A stretch of DNA of 43,383 bases from Rhodospirillales bacterium. GTDB taxonomy: Bacteria > Pseudomonadota > Alphaproteobacteria > Rhodospirillales > UBA2165. This document shows positions 16,827 through 25,952 of the stretch, piece after piece (the stretch's first letter is position 1; every line of letters begins with the position of its first letter). Under the pieces are notes generated by a model. The model had not been told where the DNA came from and ran no database searches. It saw only the letters and a list, made by a program, of their open reading frames with translations. The translations under genes and the position numbers were made by a program. The DNA lies in NCBI GenBank assembly GCA_022823235.1, contig JAJDXO010000060.1, forward strand, positions 1-43,383. The letters run 5' to 3'.

Positions 16827-17672
16827 ATGGCGCTTCTCCCGATCAAGGACGACAACCCGCTCAACCGTATTCAATTTCAGTACGTCACCGTTGCCTTGAT
16901 TGCGGCTTGTATTGCGGTTTTTCTCTGGGAGGTGTCGCTGGGTGATCAGCGGGGGCGCGCGATTCTCGGGTTCGGCCATATCCCGGCGGTACTCTTCGGC
17001 ACCCGGGCGCTGCCGCCGGAGCTCGAACAAATCCCCGCCTGGCTGACCCTGGTCACCTCCATGTTCCTTCACGGCGGCTGGCTTCACCTGGGTTTCAACA
17101 TGCTGTTCCTGTGGGTGTTCGGCGACAACGTCGAGGACGCGCTTGGCCATCTCCGTTATCTGGTCTTCTACGTTCTCTGCGGCGTCATCGGCACGCTGCT
17201 TCACGCCCTCGCGGCTCCCGGCAGCACGGTTCCCCTGGTCGGCGCATCGGGCGCCATCTCCGGCGTGCTCGGGGCGTATTTGGTGCTCCATCCCAAGGCC
17301 CGGCTGCTGGTTTTGTTCATGAATATCATTCCGCTCCGGCTTCCCGCGGTGCTGGTCCTGTTGTTCTGGATCGGCAGCCAGTTCTTCAGCCTGTCCCAAT
17401 CGGGCGTGGGCGCGGATACCGGCGGGACGGCCTGGCTGGCCCATATCGGCGGCTTCATCGCCGGCATGATCCTGGTGGTGCCGTTCCGCCGGAAATCCGT
17501 CCCACTGTTCGACGGCATCGGGCGATTCGCGCCGGTGCCCGAACTCGAACTGGTCATCGACGAGGAAGAGAACCGTCACCGCCGGTCGATCTTTCCCAAC
17601 ACCTACCTGCCCGAACCGGAGCGCCCCCGGTCCCGGCGTTCGGTCATTCCCGACAGCGATGCAAAATTTTAG
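16827..17672 (+). CDS. Rhomboid-family intramembrane serine protease
   Basis: 281 residues with six or so membrane helices between about 20 and 220. Rhomboid signatures: FLHGGWLHLGFNMLFLWVFGDNVED (81-103, with the oxyanion-region His82 and Asn91), VGASGAISG (138-146, nucleophile Ser141 in GxSG) and WLAHIGGFIAG (203-213, catalytic His206). The Ser-His dyad is intact, so it should cleave membrane-spanning substrates within the inner membrane. A soluble, acidic and then basic C-terminal tail of about 60 residues (from VPELELVIDEEENRHRRS) faces the cytoplasm or periplasm. It follows panE by 6 bases, so it belongs to the same operon, though no functional link is apparent. Substrates are unknown. 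Confidence 0.94.
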   Translation: MALLPIKDDNPLNRIQFQYVTVALIAACIAVFLWEVSLGDQRGRAILGFGHIPAVLFGTRALPPELEQIPAWLTLVTSMFLHGGWLHLGFNMLFLWVFGDNVEDALGHLRYLVFYVLCGVIGTLLHALAAPGSTVPLVGASGAISGVLGAYLVLHPKARLLVLFMNIIPLRLPAVLVLLFWIGSQFFSLSQSGVGADTGGTAWLAHIGGFIAGMILVVPFRRKSVPLFDGIGRFAPVPELELVIDEEENRHRRSIFPNTYLPEPERPRSRRSVIPDSDAKF

Positions 17673-17741
17673 AGCAGATCCCGGGCGGATGTAACGAAGC
17701 AGACAGGGCGTTTGCGTGGTTCCAGGCAGTTACAAAACGCT

Positions 17742-18551
17742 CTACGGCGCCGGGACCCCGTCTTCCCGGCGGCGGTAATCCCAACTCCGCTCACAATCGG
17801 AGCGGTCGTGGCCGGCTGCCCGGCGAAACGGCGAGCGCGCCGCCGGCGGCGGCCGTACACCGGCGATCTCGAACAGCAGCTTGCGCTTTATGGCGCGCGC
17901 GAAGTCGCCGTAATCATCGGCAATCACCAGGAAGGCGCCGCGCCCGCCGATCACGCAATCCTCGAAATAGTGGTCATAGTCGGGCATCTGGGGGAGCCCG
18001 GAGGCCTGGGTGCGGCTGTTGACGATGGGAAGACCGTTGATGGTGATCCCCTTCTCGATCACCAGGTCCCTGATCTTGTCCGGCGACGGACCGTCATTGT
18101 TGGGTCCGTCCGCCGAAATATCGATGACCCGGCGGGTCCCTTGAAATCCGTTGTCGTCGAACAGCGGCCAGGCAAAGTCCAGCGCCCCGCCGATGGACGT
18201 CCAGTGTCCCGACCCCCGGGGAGAGGCCTCGACAAAGGTTGCGAAGGCGAAGGCGCCGGCCTTGCTGTCCAATAATGTCCAGGGCGCGACTATCTTGCGC
18301 GAGCGGGACCCGGACCATTCCACGTAGGTCACGGCGATCCTGCCGAGGGTTCCGTTCTGGATGGCGCCGAGAACTTCCGGCGACTTCAAGGCATCCACGT
18401 AGCCCTTTCGCTGCAGGCGGGCTTCGACGGAATCGACGCTGGAGGAGACGTCGACGGCCAGCACCAGTTCCAGATCGACCGGCACCTCCTCGGCCGCGGC
18501 CGGCGCGCCGGCGAAGCCGACCAGGAGTGCGAGTACCCAGCCCGGGCGCAC
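17742..18551 (-). CDS. DUF1194 von Willebrand factor A-like secreted protein (copy 2)
   Basis: 269 residues from a GTG at 18551, three bases after the stop of the YciI-like gene. A signal peptide covers about residues 1-20 (LALLVGFAGAPAAAEE). DUF1194 blocks match copy 1: LVLAVDVSSSVD, EARLQRKGYVDALKSPEVL, AVTYVEWSG, TSIGGALDFAWPLF, RRVIDISADGPNNDG, GITINGLPIVNS and CVIGGRGAFLVIADDYGDFARAIKRKLLFEIAG. The DxSxS motif is intact (DVSSS). The two copies diverge after LFEIAG, this one ending in an arginine-rich tail. It probably arose by duplication with copy 1 (13305-14156), with the plus-strand synthetase-panE-rhomboid trio lying between them. Function unknown. Confidence 0.9.
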   Translation of the reverse strand: MRPGWVLALLVGFAGAPAAAEEVPVDLELVLAVDVSSSVDSVEARLQRKGYVDALKSPEVLGAIQNGTLGRIAVTYVEWSGSRSRKIVAPWTLLDSKAGAFAFATFVEASPRGSGHWTSIGGALDFAWPLFDDNGFQGTRRVIDISADGPNNDGPSPDKIRDLVIEKGITINGLPIVNSRTQASGLPQMPDYDHYFEDCVIGGRGAFLVIADDYGDFARAIKRKLLFEIAGVRPPPAARSPFRRAAGHDRSDCERSWDYRRREDGVPAP

Positions 18552-18554
18552 GGA

Positions 18555-19160
18555 TCACACCTTGAAGCGGTCCGCCACCCGGCCGAACCGCCAGCCGTAA
18601 AAATTCGTCCGGGGATAGAGACCCGCGGTCCGCAGCGGCTCCGCCTCCCAGATCCGCTCCGCCGCCCCAAGATCCGGCGCATCGACGATCATCAACGTGC
18701 CCACCGGCGCCTGATCGTCATCCAGCAGCCAGCCGGACGTGATGACGTTGCCATGGTGCCGAAGCAGGTACCGGTCCCGGCCGAGGCCCATGCCTTCGGG
18801 CACCGTCTGCAGGTCCGGCGCAAAGTGCCCTTCGATCATGAACTGGACATTGCCCTCGGTCCGCGGACAGTCCCGCCAGGTGGCAGGCGTGTCCGGCGAC
18901 CAGCCATAAACCTCGTAGCCGTCCTGGACGCCGCCCAGAATATAGGGCTCGTCATCGATATGGGCTTGCAGCGCCGCCCGATCGGCGAATTCGATCAGCC
19001 GGGCGGACCCCAACTCGTTTTGCAGGTCCAGGGTCAGAAACGGGCCGGAGAATATGGTCCGGTCATCGAAGCCCTTGACGTAAGAGAGATGGGCGTCGCG
19101 GTGGATATCCCGCAACGGTCCGGAATTCTCCACGTCGAATATCTTGATGACATACAGCAA
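18555..19160 (-). CDS. Tandem YciI-like domain protein
   Basis: 201 residues from a TTG start at 19160, chosen because GGGGAGAG lies seven bases upstream and the domain begins immediately (LYVIKIFDVENSG). The reading frame extends further upstream to 19358 but those residues are basic and unlike the family. The protein appears to hold two ferredoxin-like YCII-related halves: residues 1-90 (HRDAHLSYVKGFDDRTIFSGPFLT, ARLIEFADRAALQAHIDDEPYI) and 105-201 (NVQFMIEGHFAPDL, RDRYLLRHHGNVITSGWLLDDD, GTLMIVDAPDLGAAERIWEAEP). Each keeps the pattern of a His-Asp start and an AxxxxxxxPY/EP end. YciI relatives are small possible enzymes of ill-defined function. It is in an operon with DUF1194 copy 2 downstream. 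Confidence 0.78.
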   Translation of the reverse strand: MLYVIKIFDVENSGPLRDIHRDAHLSYVKGFDDRTIFSGPFLTLDLQNELGSARLIEFADRAALQAHIDDEPYILGGVQDGYEVYGWSPDTPATWRDCPRTEGNVQFMIEGHFAPDLQTVPEGMGLGRDRYLLRHHGNVITSGWLLDDDQAPVGTLMIVDAPDLGAAERIWEAEPLRTAGLYPRTNFYGWRFGRVADRFKV

Positions 19161-19243
19161 GACAGCGCTCTCCCCTAAGCCGAAACAACTATCGGGGAAG
19201 AAGCGGAACCGGTCAAACTCGCGGAAACGGCCCCAAGCTGCAA

Positions 19244-19663
19244 TTAGGCGGCTTCGGAGTCGTTGGCCGCCTTCTTCTTTTTCTTCTTTTCTTCCTGGCG
19301 CTTTTTCCAGCTTGCCCGCATGCCATCGAGGCATAGGTCGACGCTTGGACCGATCCACATGTCGTTGAAGGCGTGATCCTCGTAACCGTCGCCCGTATTG
19401 GGGTGGACCAGCATGCTCAGCCCATTGCGGTTGAGGGCCAGCCAGGGAACAAGCTCGGAGAATATTTCGTTGCGGAACGCCACCTGAAAATGACTTACCG
19501 GGTGCGGTCCCTGGGGCGCCTTGTCACGCCAGCGCCCGATCACCGCCTCGGGCCAGCGCTTGGCGATCTCGCGGCGCAGGTGGCCCGCCCACTGCTTGGA
19601 CGCGCCGTTATAGTAGATATGAACGTGGTAACTCTTGATTTTTTCCTTAGGCCGAAATTCCAT
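19244..19663 (-). CDS. DOPA 4,5-dioxygenase family protein
   Basis: 139 residues from ATG 19663 (MEFRPKEK), which has GGGGA seven bases upstream; an earlier in-frame ATG at 19696 is less well placed. The family core is present: IKSYHVHIYY (HVHxYY, metal ligands), GPHPVSHFQVAF (HPxSHFQ, metal and substrate site), and GLSMLVHPNTGDGYEDHAFNDMWIG (LVHPxTGD..DH). These three blocks are the hallmark of the extradiol DOPA dioxygenase family known from fungi and bacteria. Actual substrate is unknown. The tail EEKKKKKKAANDSEAA is a lysine-rich low-complexity extension. It lies between pccB and the YciI-like gene on the same strand. Confidence 0.85.
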   Translation of the reverse strand: MEFRPKEKIKSYHVHIYYNGASKQWAGHLRREIAKRWPEAVIGRWRDKAPQGPHPVSHFQVAFRNEIFSELVPWLALNRNGLSMLVHPNTGDGYEDHAFNDMWIGPSVDLCLDGMRASWKKRQEEKKKKKKAANDSEAA

Positions 19664-19739
19664 GACCGTCCCCGAATAAGTCTTGTTGCCGAGCACTATT
19701 TAGCACGGGAGGCCCGGCGCTCAACCCGTCTCCCGCGGG

Positions 19740-21272
19740 CTACAACGGAATGTTACCGTGTTTCTTCCACGGCAGTTCCTGCTTTTTGTTGCGCAGCATG
19801 CGGAGCGAGCGGCAGAGCCGGTTGCGCGTGTTGTGCGGCATGATCACGTCATCGATGTAGCCTCGGGCCCCGACCCGGAACGGATTTGCGAACTGCGCCT
19901 GATACTCCCGCTCCCGCTCGGCGATCTTTTCTTCGTCGCCGATGTCCTGGCGGAAGATGATCTCCACCGCGCCCTTTGACCCCATCACGGCGATTTCCGC
20001 GCTCGGCCAGGCGAAATTCACGTCGCCCCGCAAATGCTTGGAGCCCATGACGATATAGGCGCCGCCATAGGCCTTCCGGGTGATCACCGTGATCTTGGGG
20101 ACCGTCGCCTCGGCGAAGGCATAGAGGAGCTTCGCGCCGTGACGGATCAGGCCGCCATATTCCTGGGCGGTGCCGGGCAGGAAACCGGGCACGTCCACCA
20201 ACAGAATGACCGGGATATTGAAACAGTCGCAGAACCGGATGAACCGGGCCGCCTTGACCGAGGCGTCGATGTCCAGGCACCCGGCGAGGACCATCGGCTG
20301 GTTGGCGACGATGCCGACGGTCGGGCCGTCCATCCGGCCGAAGCCGATCATCATGTTCCTGGCGTAATCGGGCTGGAGTTCGAAGAAATCTCCTTCGTCG
20401 ACCAGCTTTTCGATCAATTCCCGAACGTCGTAGGCCTCGTTGGGGTTGTCGGGGATCAGGGTATCCAGGGAGGGTTCCTGACGATCGGCGGGATCATCCG
20501 TTGGCCGTTCCGGCGGACGTTCCCGATTGCTGCCCGGCAGGAAGTCGACGAAGCGCCGGAGCTGTTGCAGCGCGTCCACATCCGTATCACAGGCGAGATC
20601 GGCCACCCCCGATTTGGTGGAGTGGGTCATGGCGCCGCCCAGTTCCTCTTGGGTGACTTCCTCGTGGGTCACGGTCTTCACCACATCCGGTCCGGTGACG
20701 AACATGTAGGACGTGTCCCGGACCATGAAAATGAAGTCCGTGGTCGCCGGCGAATACACCGCGCCGCCGGCACAGGGTCCCATGACCATGGAAATCTGCG
20801 GCACCACGCCGGACGCCATCACGTTGCGCTGAAAGATCTCGGCGTAACCGGCGAGGGACGAGACGCCTTCCTGAATACGGGCGCCGCCGGAATCGTTGAG
20901 CCCGATCACCGGCGCCCCGACCTTCATCGCCTGATCCATGATCTTGCAGATCTTCTCGGCATGGGTCTCGGAGACCGAACCGCCGAAAACCGTAAAATCC
21001 TGGCTGAAGACGAAGACCAGCCGCCCGTTGACGGTCCCGTAACCGGTCACCACGCCGTCGCCGGGAACCGTGTTCTTATCCATGTCGAAGTCGGTGGACC
21101 GGTGTTCCTTGAACATGTCCCACTCTTCGAACGACCCGGGGTCCAACAACAGCTCGATTCTCTCCCGCGCCGTCAGCTTGCCGCGCTCGTGCTGGGCATC
21201 GACACGCTTCTTGCCGCCGCCGGCACGCGCACGGGCGCGCTGTTCCTCGAGTTGGCGAATGATTTCGTACAT
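19740..21272 (-). CDS. pccB: Propionyl-CoA carboxylase, beta (carboxyltransferase) subunit
   Basis: 510 residues from ATG 21272. Transfers the carboxyl group from biotin to propionyl-CoA (or acetyl-CoA). The two crotonase-like halves are complete: N-terminal half with [55 protein letters not shown] and [24 protein letters not shown] (acyl-CoA oxyanion loop), and C-terminal half with [55 protein letters not shown] and [20 protein letters not shown]. The C-terminus [10 protein letters not shown] is characteristic of PccB. The biotin-carrying partner is encoded about 6.5 kb away in the same orientation but in a separate transcription unit. It follows the ATP12 gene by 61 bases. Confidence 0.94.
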   Translation of the reverse strand: MYEIIRQLEEQRARARAGGGKKRVDAQHERGKLTARERIELLLDPGSFEEWDMFKEHRSTDFDMDKNTVPGDGVVTGYGTVNGRLVFVFSQDFTVFGGSVSETHAEKICKIMDQAMKVGAPVIGLNDSGGARIQEGVSSLAGYAEIFQRNVMASGVVPQISMVMGPCAGGAVYSPATTDFIFMVRDTSYMFVTGPDVVKTVTHEEVTQEELGGAMTHSTKSGVADLACDTDVDALQQLRRFVDFLPGSNRERPPERPTDDPADRQEPSLDTLIPDNPNEAYDVRELIEKLVDEGDFFELQPDYARNMMIGFGRMDGPTVGIVANQPMVLAGCLDIDASVKAARFIRFCDCFNIPVILLVDVPGFLPGTAQEYGGLIRHGAKLLYAFAEATVPKITVITRKAYGGAYIVMGSKHLRGDVNFAWPSAEIAVMGSKGAVEIIFRQDIGDEEKIAEREREYQAQFANPFRVGARGYIDDVIMPHNTRNRLCRSLRMLRNKKQELPWKKHGNIPL

Positions 21273-21333
21273 GAATGCCTCGGATCGGAGGTGCGGTGAA
21301 CGGCCGCCAACATAGCGCGGCGCCCTTGGCCCG

Positions 21334-22062
21334 TCACCTGTTAGAGCGGTTTCCGTCCAACAAGCGCATGAAACGGGCCGCGGCTTCCAGATCGCCCCGA
21401 ATTCGCCGATGACGGGCCAGCGCCTCCGAATCCTGTCCCCAGCGCTCCATTTGGAATTCTTCGTCGAGCAAGGCGACATCGCCCGCCTCCCCGGCCCCGA
21501 TTCGCCCGGCGGCCAGCGCCAGCGCGACGACCACCGACCCGGCGGCGGCAGCGGCGGCGGAAACGCCCGCCAGATGAAACGTATCCAGCCCGTCGACGAT
21601 GTCCCGGAGGCGGTCGATGGCGGCCGCCGGCTGCGGGACCGGCAGGACGCCGGTGGTGACGGTCATGGCGGCCTCCAATTCGTCCGCCGCCCAGTCAAGA
21701 AGGGGTTGCCAGCGTTCGGTCTGCCGGGCGACCAACTCCGGGGGTTCATCGGCCCGGTAGCACAGGAGATCTGTCCCGGCGAAGGCGGTCACCGCGCCGA
21801 CAACGTCCGCGCGCTTGAGCCGGATCCGGTCGATGGCGGTGGCGGCCAGTTTGGTCAGGGGCATGGTGTCCGTCTCTATGACCTCGCCCTGCGCCGCCCA
21901 CTCGGCGGAAATCTCCTCGGCCAACGCCTTTCGCGCGACCTCGAGGGCCCCGCCCGCCGGCGTCCGGACCGGCTTGCCGTCCAGGACAATCCCGAAGGCG
22001 CCGTTTTGCTCCTGAAACGAAGCCACCCCATAGAACCGCTTCGGCGACGGCCAATCGGTCAC
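21334..22062 (-). CDS. ATP12-family F1-ATPase assembly chaperone
   Basis: 242 residues. ATP12 binds the F1 alpha subunit during assembly of ATP synthase and is a trait of alphaproteobacteria and mitochondria. The N-terminal beta-rich domain begins [33 protein letters not shown] (8-40), then [32 protein letters not shown] (about 49-80), which is the conserved AxEWxxQ...PxTxLA block, and [32 protein letters not shown] (about 93-124). The helical C-terminal domain contains [28 protein letters not shown] and [14 protein letters not shown]. Its start overlaps the stop of the AsmA-like gene by 4 bases, so it belongs to the crcB-to-pccB operon, away from the ATP synthase genes themselves. Confidence 0.95.
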   Translation of the reverse strand: MTDWPSPKRFYGVASFQEQNGAFGIVLDGKPVRTPAGGALEVARKALAEEISAEWAAQGEVIETDTMPLTKLAATAIDRIRLKRADVVGAVTAFAGTDLLCYRADEPPELVARQTERWQPLLDWAADELEAAMTVTTGVLPVPQPAAAIDRLRDIVDGLDTFHLAGVSAAAAAAGSVVVALALAAGRIGAGEAGDVALLDEEFQMERWGQDSEALARHRRIRGDLEAAARFMRLLDGNRSNR

Positions 22063-24284
22063 TTTCCGCCTCCGAAAATGCCTTGGATCGTGCTTGCCTC
22101 AGGTGTGGGTGAATCGGCGTTCTCGAGAGCGGCCATGCAATGATTGGACCGGTCGCCGCCGGAAGCAACCGCCAATAGTATCCCCAACGGGTTGACCAGT
22201 CCGAGCGCCAGGCCCGCTACCCCCTTGGCGACCGCACCCGGAGTCGGGGCGGCGGACGGGTTCGCCAGGGTGCCCTTGATGTCGATGGGGAACGCCAGGC
22301 TGACCAGCGATTCGTGCTTTGGCTTGGGATTGATCCGCAGGTGAAGAGTTTCATCCCGGAGATTGATGGTGCCGCCGCCGCCGATGGCCACCTTGTCGGT
22401 GTCAAAGAGCAGCCCGGTACTGGTCGCGATCCCGTCCCGGATATGGAAACGGGAGACGAAACAGTTGATCCGCGCCTCTTTGGTTTCGTGAACCCACGGG
22501 ACGATTTCCCGAATGAGGTCGCCCGCCAACAGGTCGACATACCTGTTGGGCACCCCGCCGCCGTGCATGACGACCTCCAGGTCGCCGTTCAGCCCGGCGG
22601 CCAGGCTTCTGAGGTCCGCCCCCCGCCCCGTAAAGGTGATTTTCGCGTCCAGCGGCCCATCCGCCAGTTCGTGGCCGGTGGCATGGGCCAGCAATGTCTC
22701 GATCCGCCCGTCCTTGAGATCCAATTCGCCGGCGATCTCCGGCGTGCCGGTATCGAAGCTTGCGCCGATCCGGCCCGACCAGGTACCGCCGCCGAACCTG
22801 GCCCGCGCCAGACCGATGTCGATGTCCCGGGATGTTGCCTTTACGGATGCAGCCAATTCCCGGATCGAAAGACCGTCGAACACCACCTCACCGACCACCA
22901 GGCGGAGCGTTGCATCAAGTGCGGGAAGCCTCGGCGGAACCACCTCGACCATCGGAATCACCCGTCCGTCCCCGGCCTTCCCGCGTTCCTGTTTCTCCTT
23001 ACGCCCGGGCAGGAACGCCATCAGCCTATCGACCGGAAGCCGATCCGCCTTGAGGGCCGCGGTAATCTTCGGCGGCGCGTTTCCGGGTTCCAGCACCGCA
23101 TTGCCGGCAAGGCTGGTGTCGCCCAACCGAAGCGAGACGTTGCTGAACGCCAGCTCGTCGTCGGGATTGCTCACGACCGCTTCGATGCGAATCCCGGGCT
23201 CGGACGGCAACCGGAAGCCGGCCAGGCCGGACAGGATGCTCGGGTCCGGCGCCTCGGCGCGGGCCGAAAAGCTCCATTTCGGTTTGCGCCCGGTAATCCC
23301 CAATGCACTGCCGTTCAGCGCCACCGCCAAACCACCCTTTTCGCCCGCCGAGAACCTGATGTCCTCGGCGGCGAGAGAGGCAGGTATCCCGGCCAGCCGA
23401 AAGGCCATTTGGTAGGGCTTGATAGCCGGTATCTCGAATTTCGGCAGGTTTGGGGCAAGCTCCATCGCCTGTTTGTAGGTGTCCGGCAAATCGTTCCCAT
23501 GGAAGGAAACCCGGATATCCAGTTCCCGGTCGGTCAGCGGCGCTCCAATAACGCCCTTCGCTTCGCCCGATGCGCCGAGGCCGGTCACCAAAAGATCAAA
23601 GATGAAGAATCTGGGATCTTCAACGAAACGATACAGTGACGTGATGCTGCCGCCGACGGTAAAGGGGTGGCCCGCTGCGGAGCCGGCAATATCGAGGCGC
23701 ATCCGTTCCGCCCCGGTTTGGTTCAACAGGTCCAGCCGGGTCAGCAGGAGCCGCCGGTCCAATTTGCGTCCCGGATCCAGATAGCGCACGGAGGCGCGCT
23801 CGACCGCCAGGCTTTCCAATACCGGCAGTCCGTAAATCCGTTCCGCCTCCTGTTCGATTTCCCGGGCCTTCCGGGCCGTCCCGGGATCAACGGAAATCCG
23901 CCAGTTGGGTGTTCCCTCGGGGCTCACTTCCAGGAGGATATCCGGACCGATCAGCGTCAACGCGGACAAGCGGATATCGCCGCTCAGCAACGGCACCAGC
24001 GCCAGGCCAACCTCCACCCCGTCCAGGCGCACCATATCCGGCCGCGAGCCCCAGGCGGCGTTGCCAAACCGCACATCGGTCGCCGAGAGGGTCGGCACCA
24101 GCGAGAGCTTCATCTCGATATCGCCGGCGATCACCAACTCCCGTCCCGTCGCCGCCTTTACGCGCTCCGAGATGACCCCGGCGATCTGCCGGGTATCGGC
24201 GGTCATAATGATGGCCGCCGCCGCGACGACGACCGCCACGACAACGGCGACCAAACCGAGCAGAAGGCGGGACAGGAGCTTCAT
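22059..24284 (-). CDS. AsmA-family protein
   Basis: 741-residue envelope protein anchored by one N-terminal membrane helix (about 4-28, LLSRLLLGLVAVVVAVVVAAAAIIM). The rest is predicted to be periplasmic and beta-rich, in the style of bridge-like lipid-transfer proteins: AGDIEMKLSLVPTLSATDVRFGNAAW near the start, then repeated short strands, and a C-terminal AsmA block DLRSLAAGLNGDLEVVMHGGGVPNRYVDLLAG...LLFDTDKVAIGGGGTINLRDETLHLRINPKPKH. AsmA proteins are thought to help transport phospholipids to the outer membrane. The start overlaps the HAD gene stop (ATGA) and the stop overlaps the ATP12 gene, both by 4 bases, indicating one tightly packed operon. Confidence 0.9.
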   Translation of the reverse strand: MKLLSRLLLGLVAVVVAVVVAAAAIIMTADTRQIAGVISERVKAATGRELVIAGDIEMKLSLVPTLSATDVRFGNAAWGSRPDMVRLDGVEVGLALVPLLSGDIRLSALTLIGPDILLEVSPEGTPNWRISVDPGTARKAREIEQEAERIYGLPVLESLAVERASVRYLDPGRKLDRRLLLTRLDLLNQTGAERMRLDIAGSAAGHPFTVGGSITSLYRFVEDPRFFIFDLLVTGLGASGEAKGVIGAPLTDRELDIRVSFHGNDLPDTYKQAMELAPNLPKFEIPAIKPYQMAFRLAGIPASLAAEDIRFSAGEKGGLAVALNGSALGITGRKPKWSFSARAEAPDPSILSGLAGFRLPSEPGIRIEAVVSNPDDELAFSNVSLRLGDTSLAGNAVLEPGNAPPKITAALKADRLPVDRLMAFLPGRKEKQERGKAGDGRVIPMVEVVPPRLPALDATLRLVVGEVVFDGLSIRELAASVKATSRDIDIGLARARFGGGTWSGRIGASFDTGTPEIAGELDLKDGRIETLLAHATGHELADGPLDAKITFTGRGADLRSLAAGLNGDLEVVMHGGGVPNRYVDLLAGDLIREIVPWVHETKEARINCFVSRFHIRDGIATSTGLLFDTDKVAIGGGGTINLRDETLHLRINPKPKHESLVSLAFPIDIKGTLANPSAAPTPGAVAKGVAGLALGLVNPLGILLAVASGGDRSNHCMAALENADSPTPEASTIQGIFGGGK

Positions 24285-24958
24285 GCCGGCGCCCCGATCA
24301 ATCGGTCCAGGAGATCGGGCAGCTCGGAGAACGACGAGGCAACCTCGCCCGCCCCTGCATCCCGCAGATCGCCGGCGGGATGGTATCCCCAGGCGACGCC
24401 GACCGCGGCCACGCCCGCATTCACCGCCATTTCCATGTCATAGGTGGTATCGCCGATCATCACTGCCTCTTCCCGGCGGGTTCCGGTGGCGTCCATTGCC
24501 CGGATCAGCATATCAGGGTTCGGCTTGCCCGGTGAGGTATCCGGCGTGTGGAGGGTCACGAAACGGTCAAGCAACTCGTGTGCATGCAGGGTCTGTCTCA
24601 AACCGTGGAGCGACTTTCCCGTCGCCACGCCCAGGAGCCAGCCTCGCGATTCCAGTTGACGCAAGGCATCCGCCGCCCCCGGATATAGCGGGTCTTTGCG
24701 CGAGCCGTCCCGGCGCTGTTCATCCGAGATCTCAAGATAGCTCGCGGCAATATTTTCATGGATTTCCGGTCCCGTCCCGGGCAGCAGGCCCTTGATCGCC
24801 GCTTCAAGCTCAAGCCCGATGACGCCACGGACGTCGTCCGCCTCGGGGCCGGAGAAGCCGTGCAGGGCAAACGCCTCGTGCATGACGGCATCGATGGCCG
24901 CAAAGGAATCCACCAGCGTCCCATCGCAATCGAAGACCGCCAGGCGCAATCCGCCCAC
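24281..24958 (-). CDS. HAD-superfamily phosphatase (phosphoglycolate phosphatase-like)
   Basis: 225 residues. HAD motif I is VFDCDGTLVDS (8-18; nucleophile Asp10, acid/base Asp12), motif II lies in LGVATGKS, motif III lysine in SPGKPNPDML, and motif IV MIGDTTYDMEMAVNAG (the two metal-binding aspartates). The alpha-helical cap between about 20 and 90 marks a subclass I phosphatase of the Gph/PgmB type. Substrate could be phosphoglycolate or another sugar phosphate. It overlaps the downstream asmA-like gene by 4 bases and starts 4 bases after the stop of the pseudouridine synthase gene, fixing it in the same operon. The GTG/ATG choice does not matter; the ATG at 24958 is used. Confidence 0.92.
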   Translation of the reverse strand: MGGLRLAVFDCDGTLVDSFAAIDAVMHEAFALHGFSGPEADDVRGVIGLELEAAIKGLLPGTGPEIHENIAASYLEISDEQRRDGSRKDPLYPGAADALRQLESRGWLLGVATGKSLHGLRQTLHAHELLDRFVTLHTPDTSPGKPNPDMLIRAMDATGTRREEAVMIGDTTYDMEMAVNAGVAAVGVAWGYHPAGDLRDAGAGEVASSFSELPDLLDRLIGAPA

Positions 24959-24962
24959 CCGG

Positions 24963-25952
24963 CTACACCCCCATCAACTCGTCGAACGTCTCGAACGGAT
25001 GATCGTCGTCCGCCGGGCCAAATCCGAAGAATTTCCATGTTTCGGACATGTGCGGCGGCAGATCGGCACCGACCTCGAACAATCCGCCCGCCGGATGAGG
25101 AATACGGACGGCGCGGGCATGCAGATGCAGCCGCCGGCCGATGGCATCGTTGTTCAACATGGTGTCCCGGGAGCCGTACTTCCCGTCACCGACGATAGGG
25201 TGCCCGATGGCGGCGCAGTGAACCCGCAATTGATGGGTCCGCCCGGTGAGGGGTTCGAGGGCCAGCCAGCTCGCCTCCGGCGCGGCGACGTCGACCGTCC
25301 GGTAATGGGTCTCCGCGTTCCTGCCCCGGTCGACGACGTTCACCCGGTCGCCTTGGGGGCCCGGCAGCTTTTCGAGCGGCAGTTTGATGGTGCCTTCGCG
25401 AGGCCGCGCCACGCCCTCGACCAGCGCCCAGTAAAGCTTCCGCGTTTCGTGGCCGCGAAACGCCGCGGTCAGCGACGCGGCGGCCTTGGCGGTGCGGCCG
25501 ATCAACAGAACGCCCGACGTGTCCTTGTCCAGCCGGTGAACCAGCTTCGGCCGCTCCTTCGAGCCGAACCGCAAGCCGTCGAGCAGCGCATCCACATGGC
25601 TGGAAATCCCGGAGCCGCCCTGGACGGCGAGGCCCGCCGGCTTATCCAAGACGATCAAATGATCATCGCGATGGATAATGCGATTCTTAAGCTCCGCGAC
25701 CGCCCGGCGGTCGATAAACGGGGCTTGTCTCTTCGTCTTCGAGGCATCCGGCAACGGCGGTACGCGGACGGCCTGACCCTCTTCGAGACGCTGATTGCTC
25801 TTCGCCCGGCCGCCATCCACCCGCACCTGGCCGGTCCGCAGGAGTTTCTCCAGGCGCCCGTGGCTCAATTCCGGGTAGTGGCGCTTGAACCATCGGTCGA
25901 GCCGGATGCCGGCGTCGTTGGGCTCCACCTCGATGGTCTCGACGCCGCTCAT
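24963..25952 (-). CDS. 23S rRNA pseudouridine synthase, RluC/RluD family
   Basis: 329 residues from ATG 25952, which overlaps the crcB stop by 4 bases (ATGA); a frame extending to 26156 runs inside crcB and is rejected. An N-terminal S4 RNA-binding domain (about 15-65, RLDRWFKRHYPELSHGRLEKLLRTGQVRVDG) precedes the synthase domain. The catalytic block is HRLDKDTSGVLLIGRT (139-154) with catalytic Asp142. Other family blocks: VLDKPAGLAVQGG, LEPLTGRTHQLRVHCAAIGHPIVGD and LHLHARAV. RluC acts at 23S positions 955/2504/2580 and RluD at 1911/1915/1917; the S4-plus-PSII layout and length fit RluC slightly better but the sequence alone does not prove which sites are modified. Confidence 0.93.
   Translation of the reverse strand: MSGVETIEVEPNDAGIRLDRWFKRHYPELSHGRLEKLLRTGQVRVDGGRAKSNQRLEEGQAVRVPPLPDASKTKRQAPFIDRRAVAELKNRIIHRDDHLIVLDKPAGLAVQGGSGISSHVDALLDGLRFGSKERPKLVHRLDKDTSGVLLIGRTAKAAASLTAAFRGHETRKLYWALVEGVARPREGTIKLPLEKLPGPQGDRVNVVDRGRNAETHYRTVDVAAPEASWLALEPLTGRTHQLRVHCAAIGHPIVGDGKYGSRDTMLNNDAIGRRLHLHARAVRIPHPAGGLFEVGADLPPHMSETWKFFGFGPADDDHPFETFDELMGV

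Noticed and set aside
17673-17741. Terminator between the rhomboid and DUF1194 genes
   Set aside because: Arms GCGTTT/AAACGC are only 6 bases with a loop of about 20 bases and no T-run; too weak to call.
22314-23639. 441-codon plus-strand frame opposite the AsmA-like gene
   Set aside because: Low-complexity composition and no start signal; the minus-strand AsmA-like protein explains the region.
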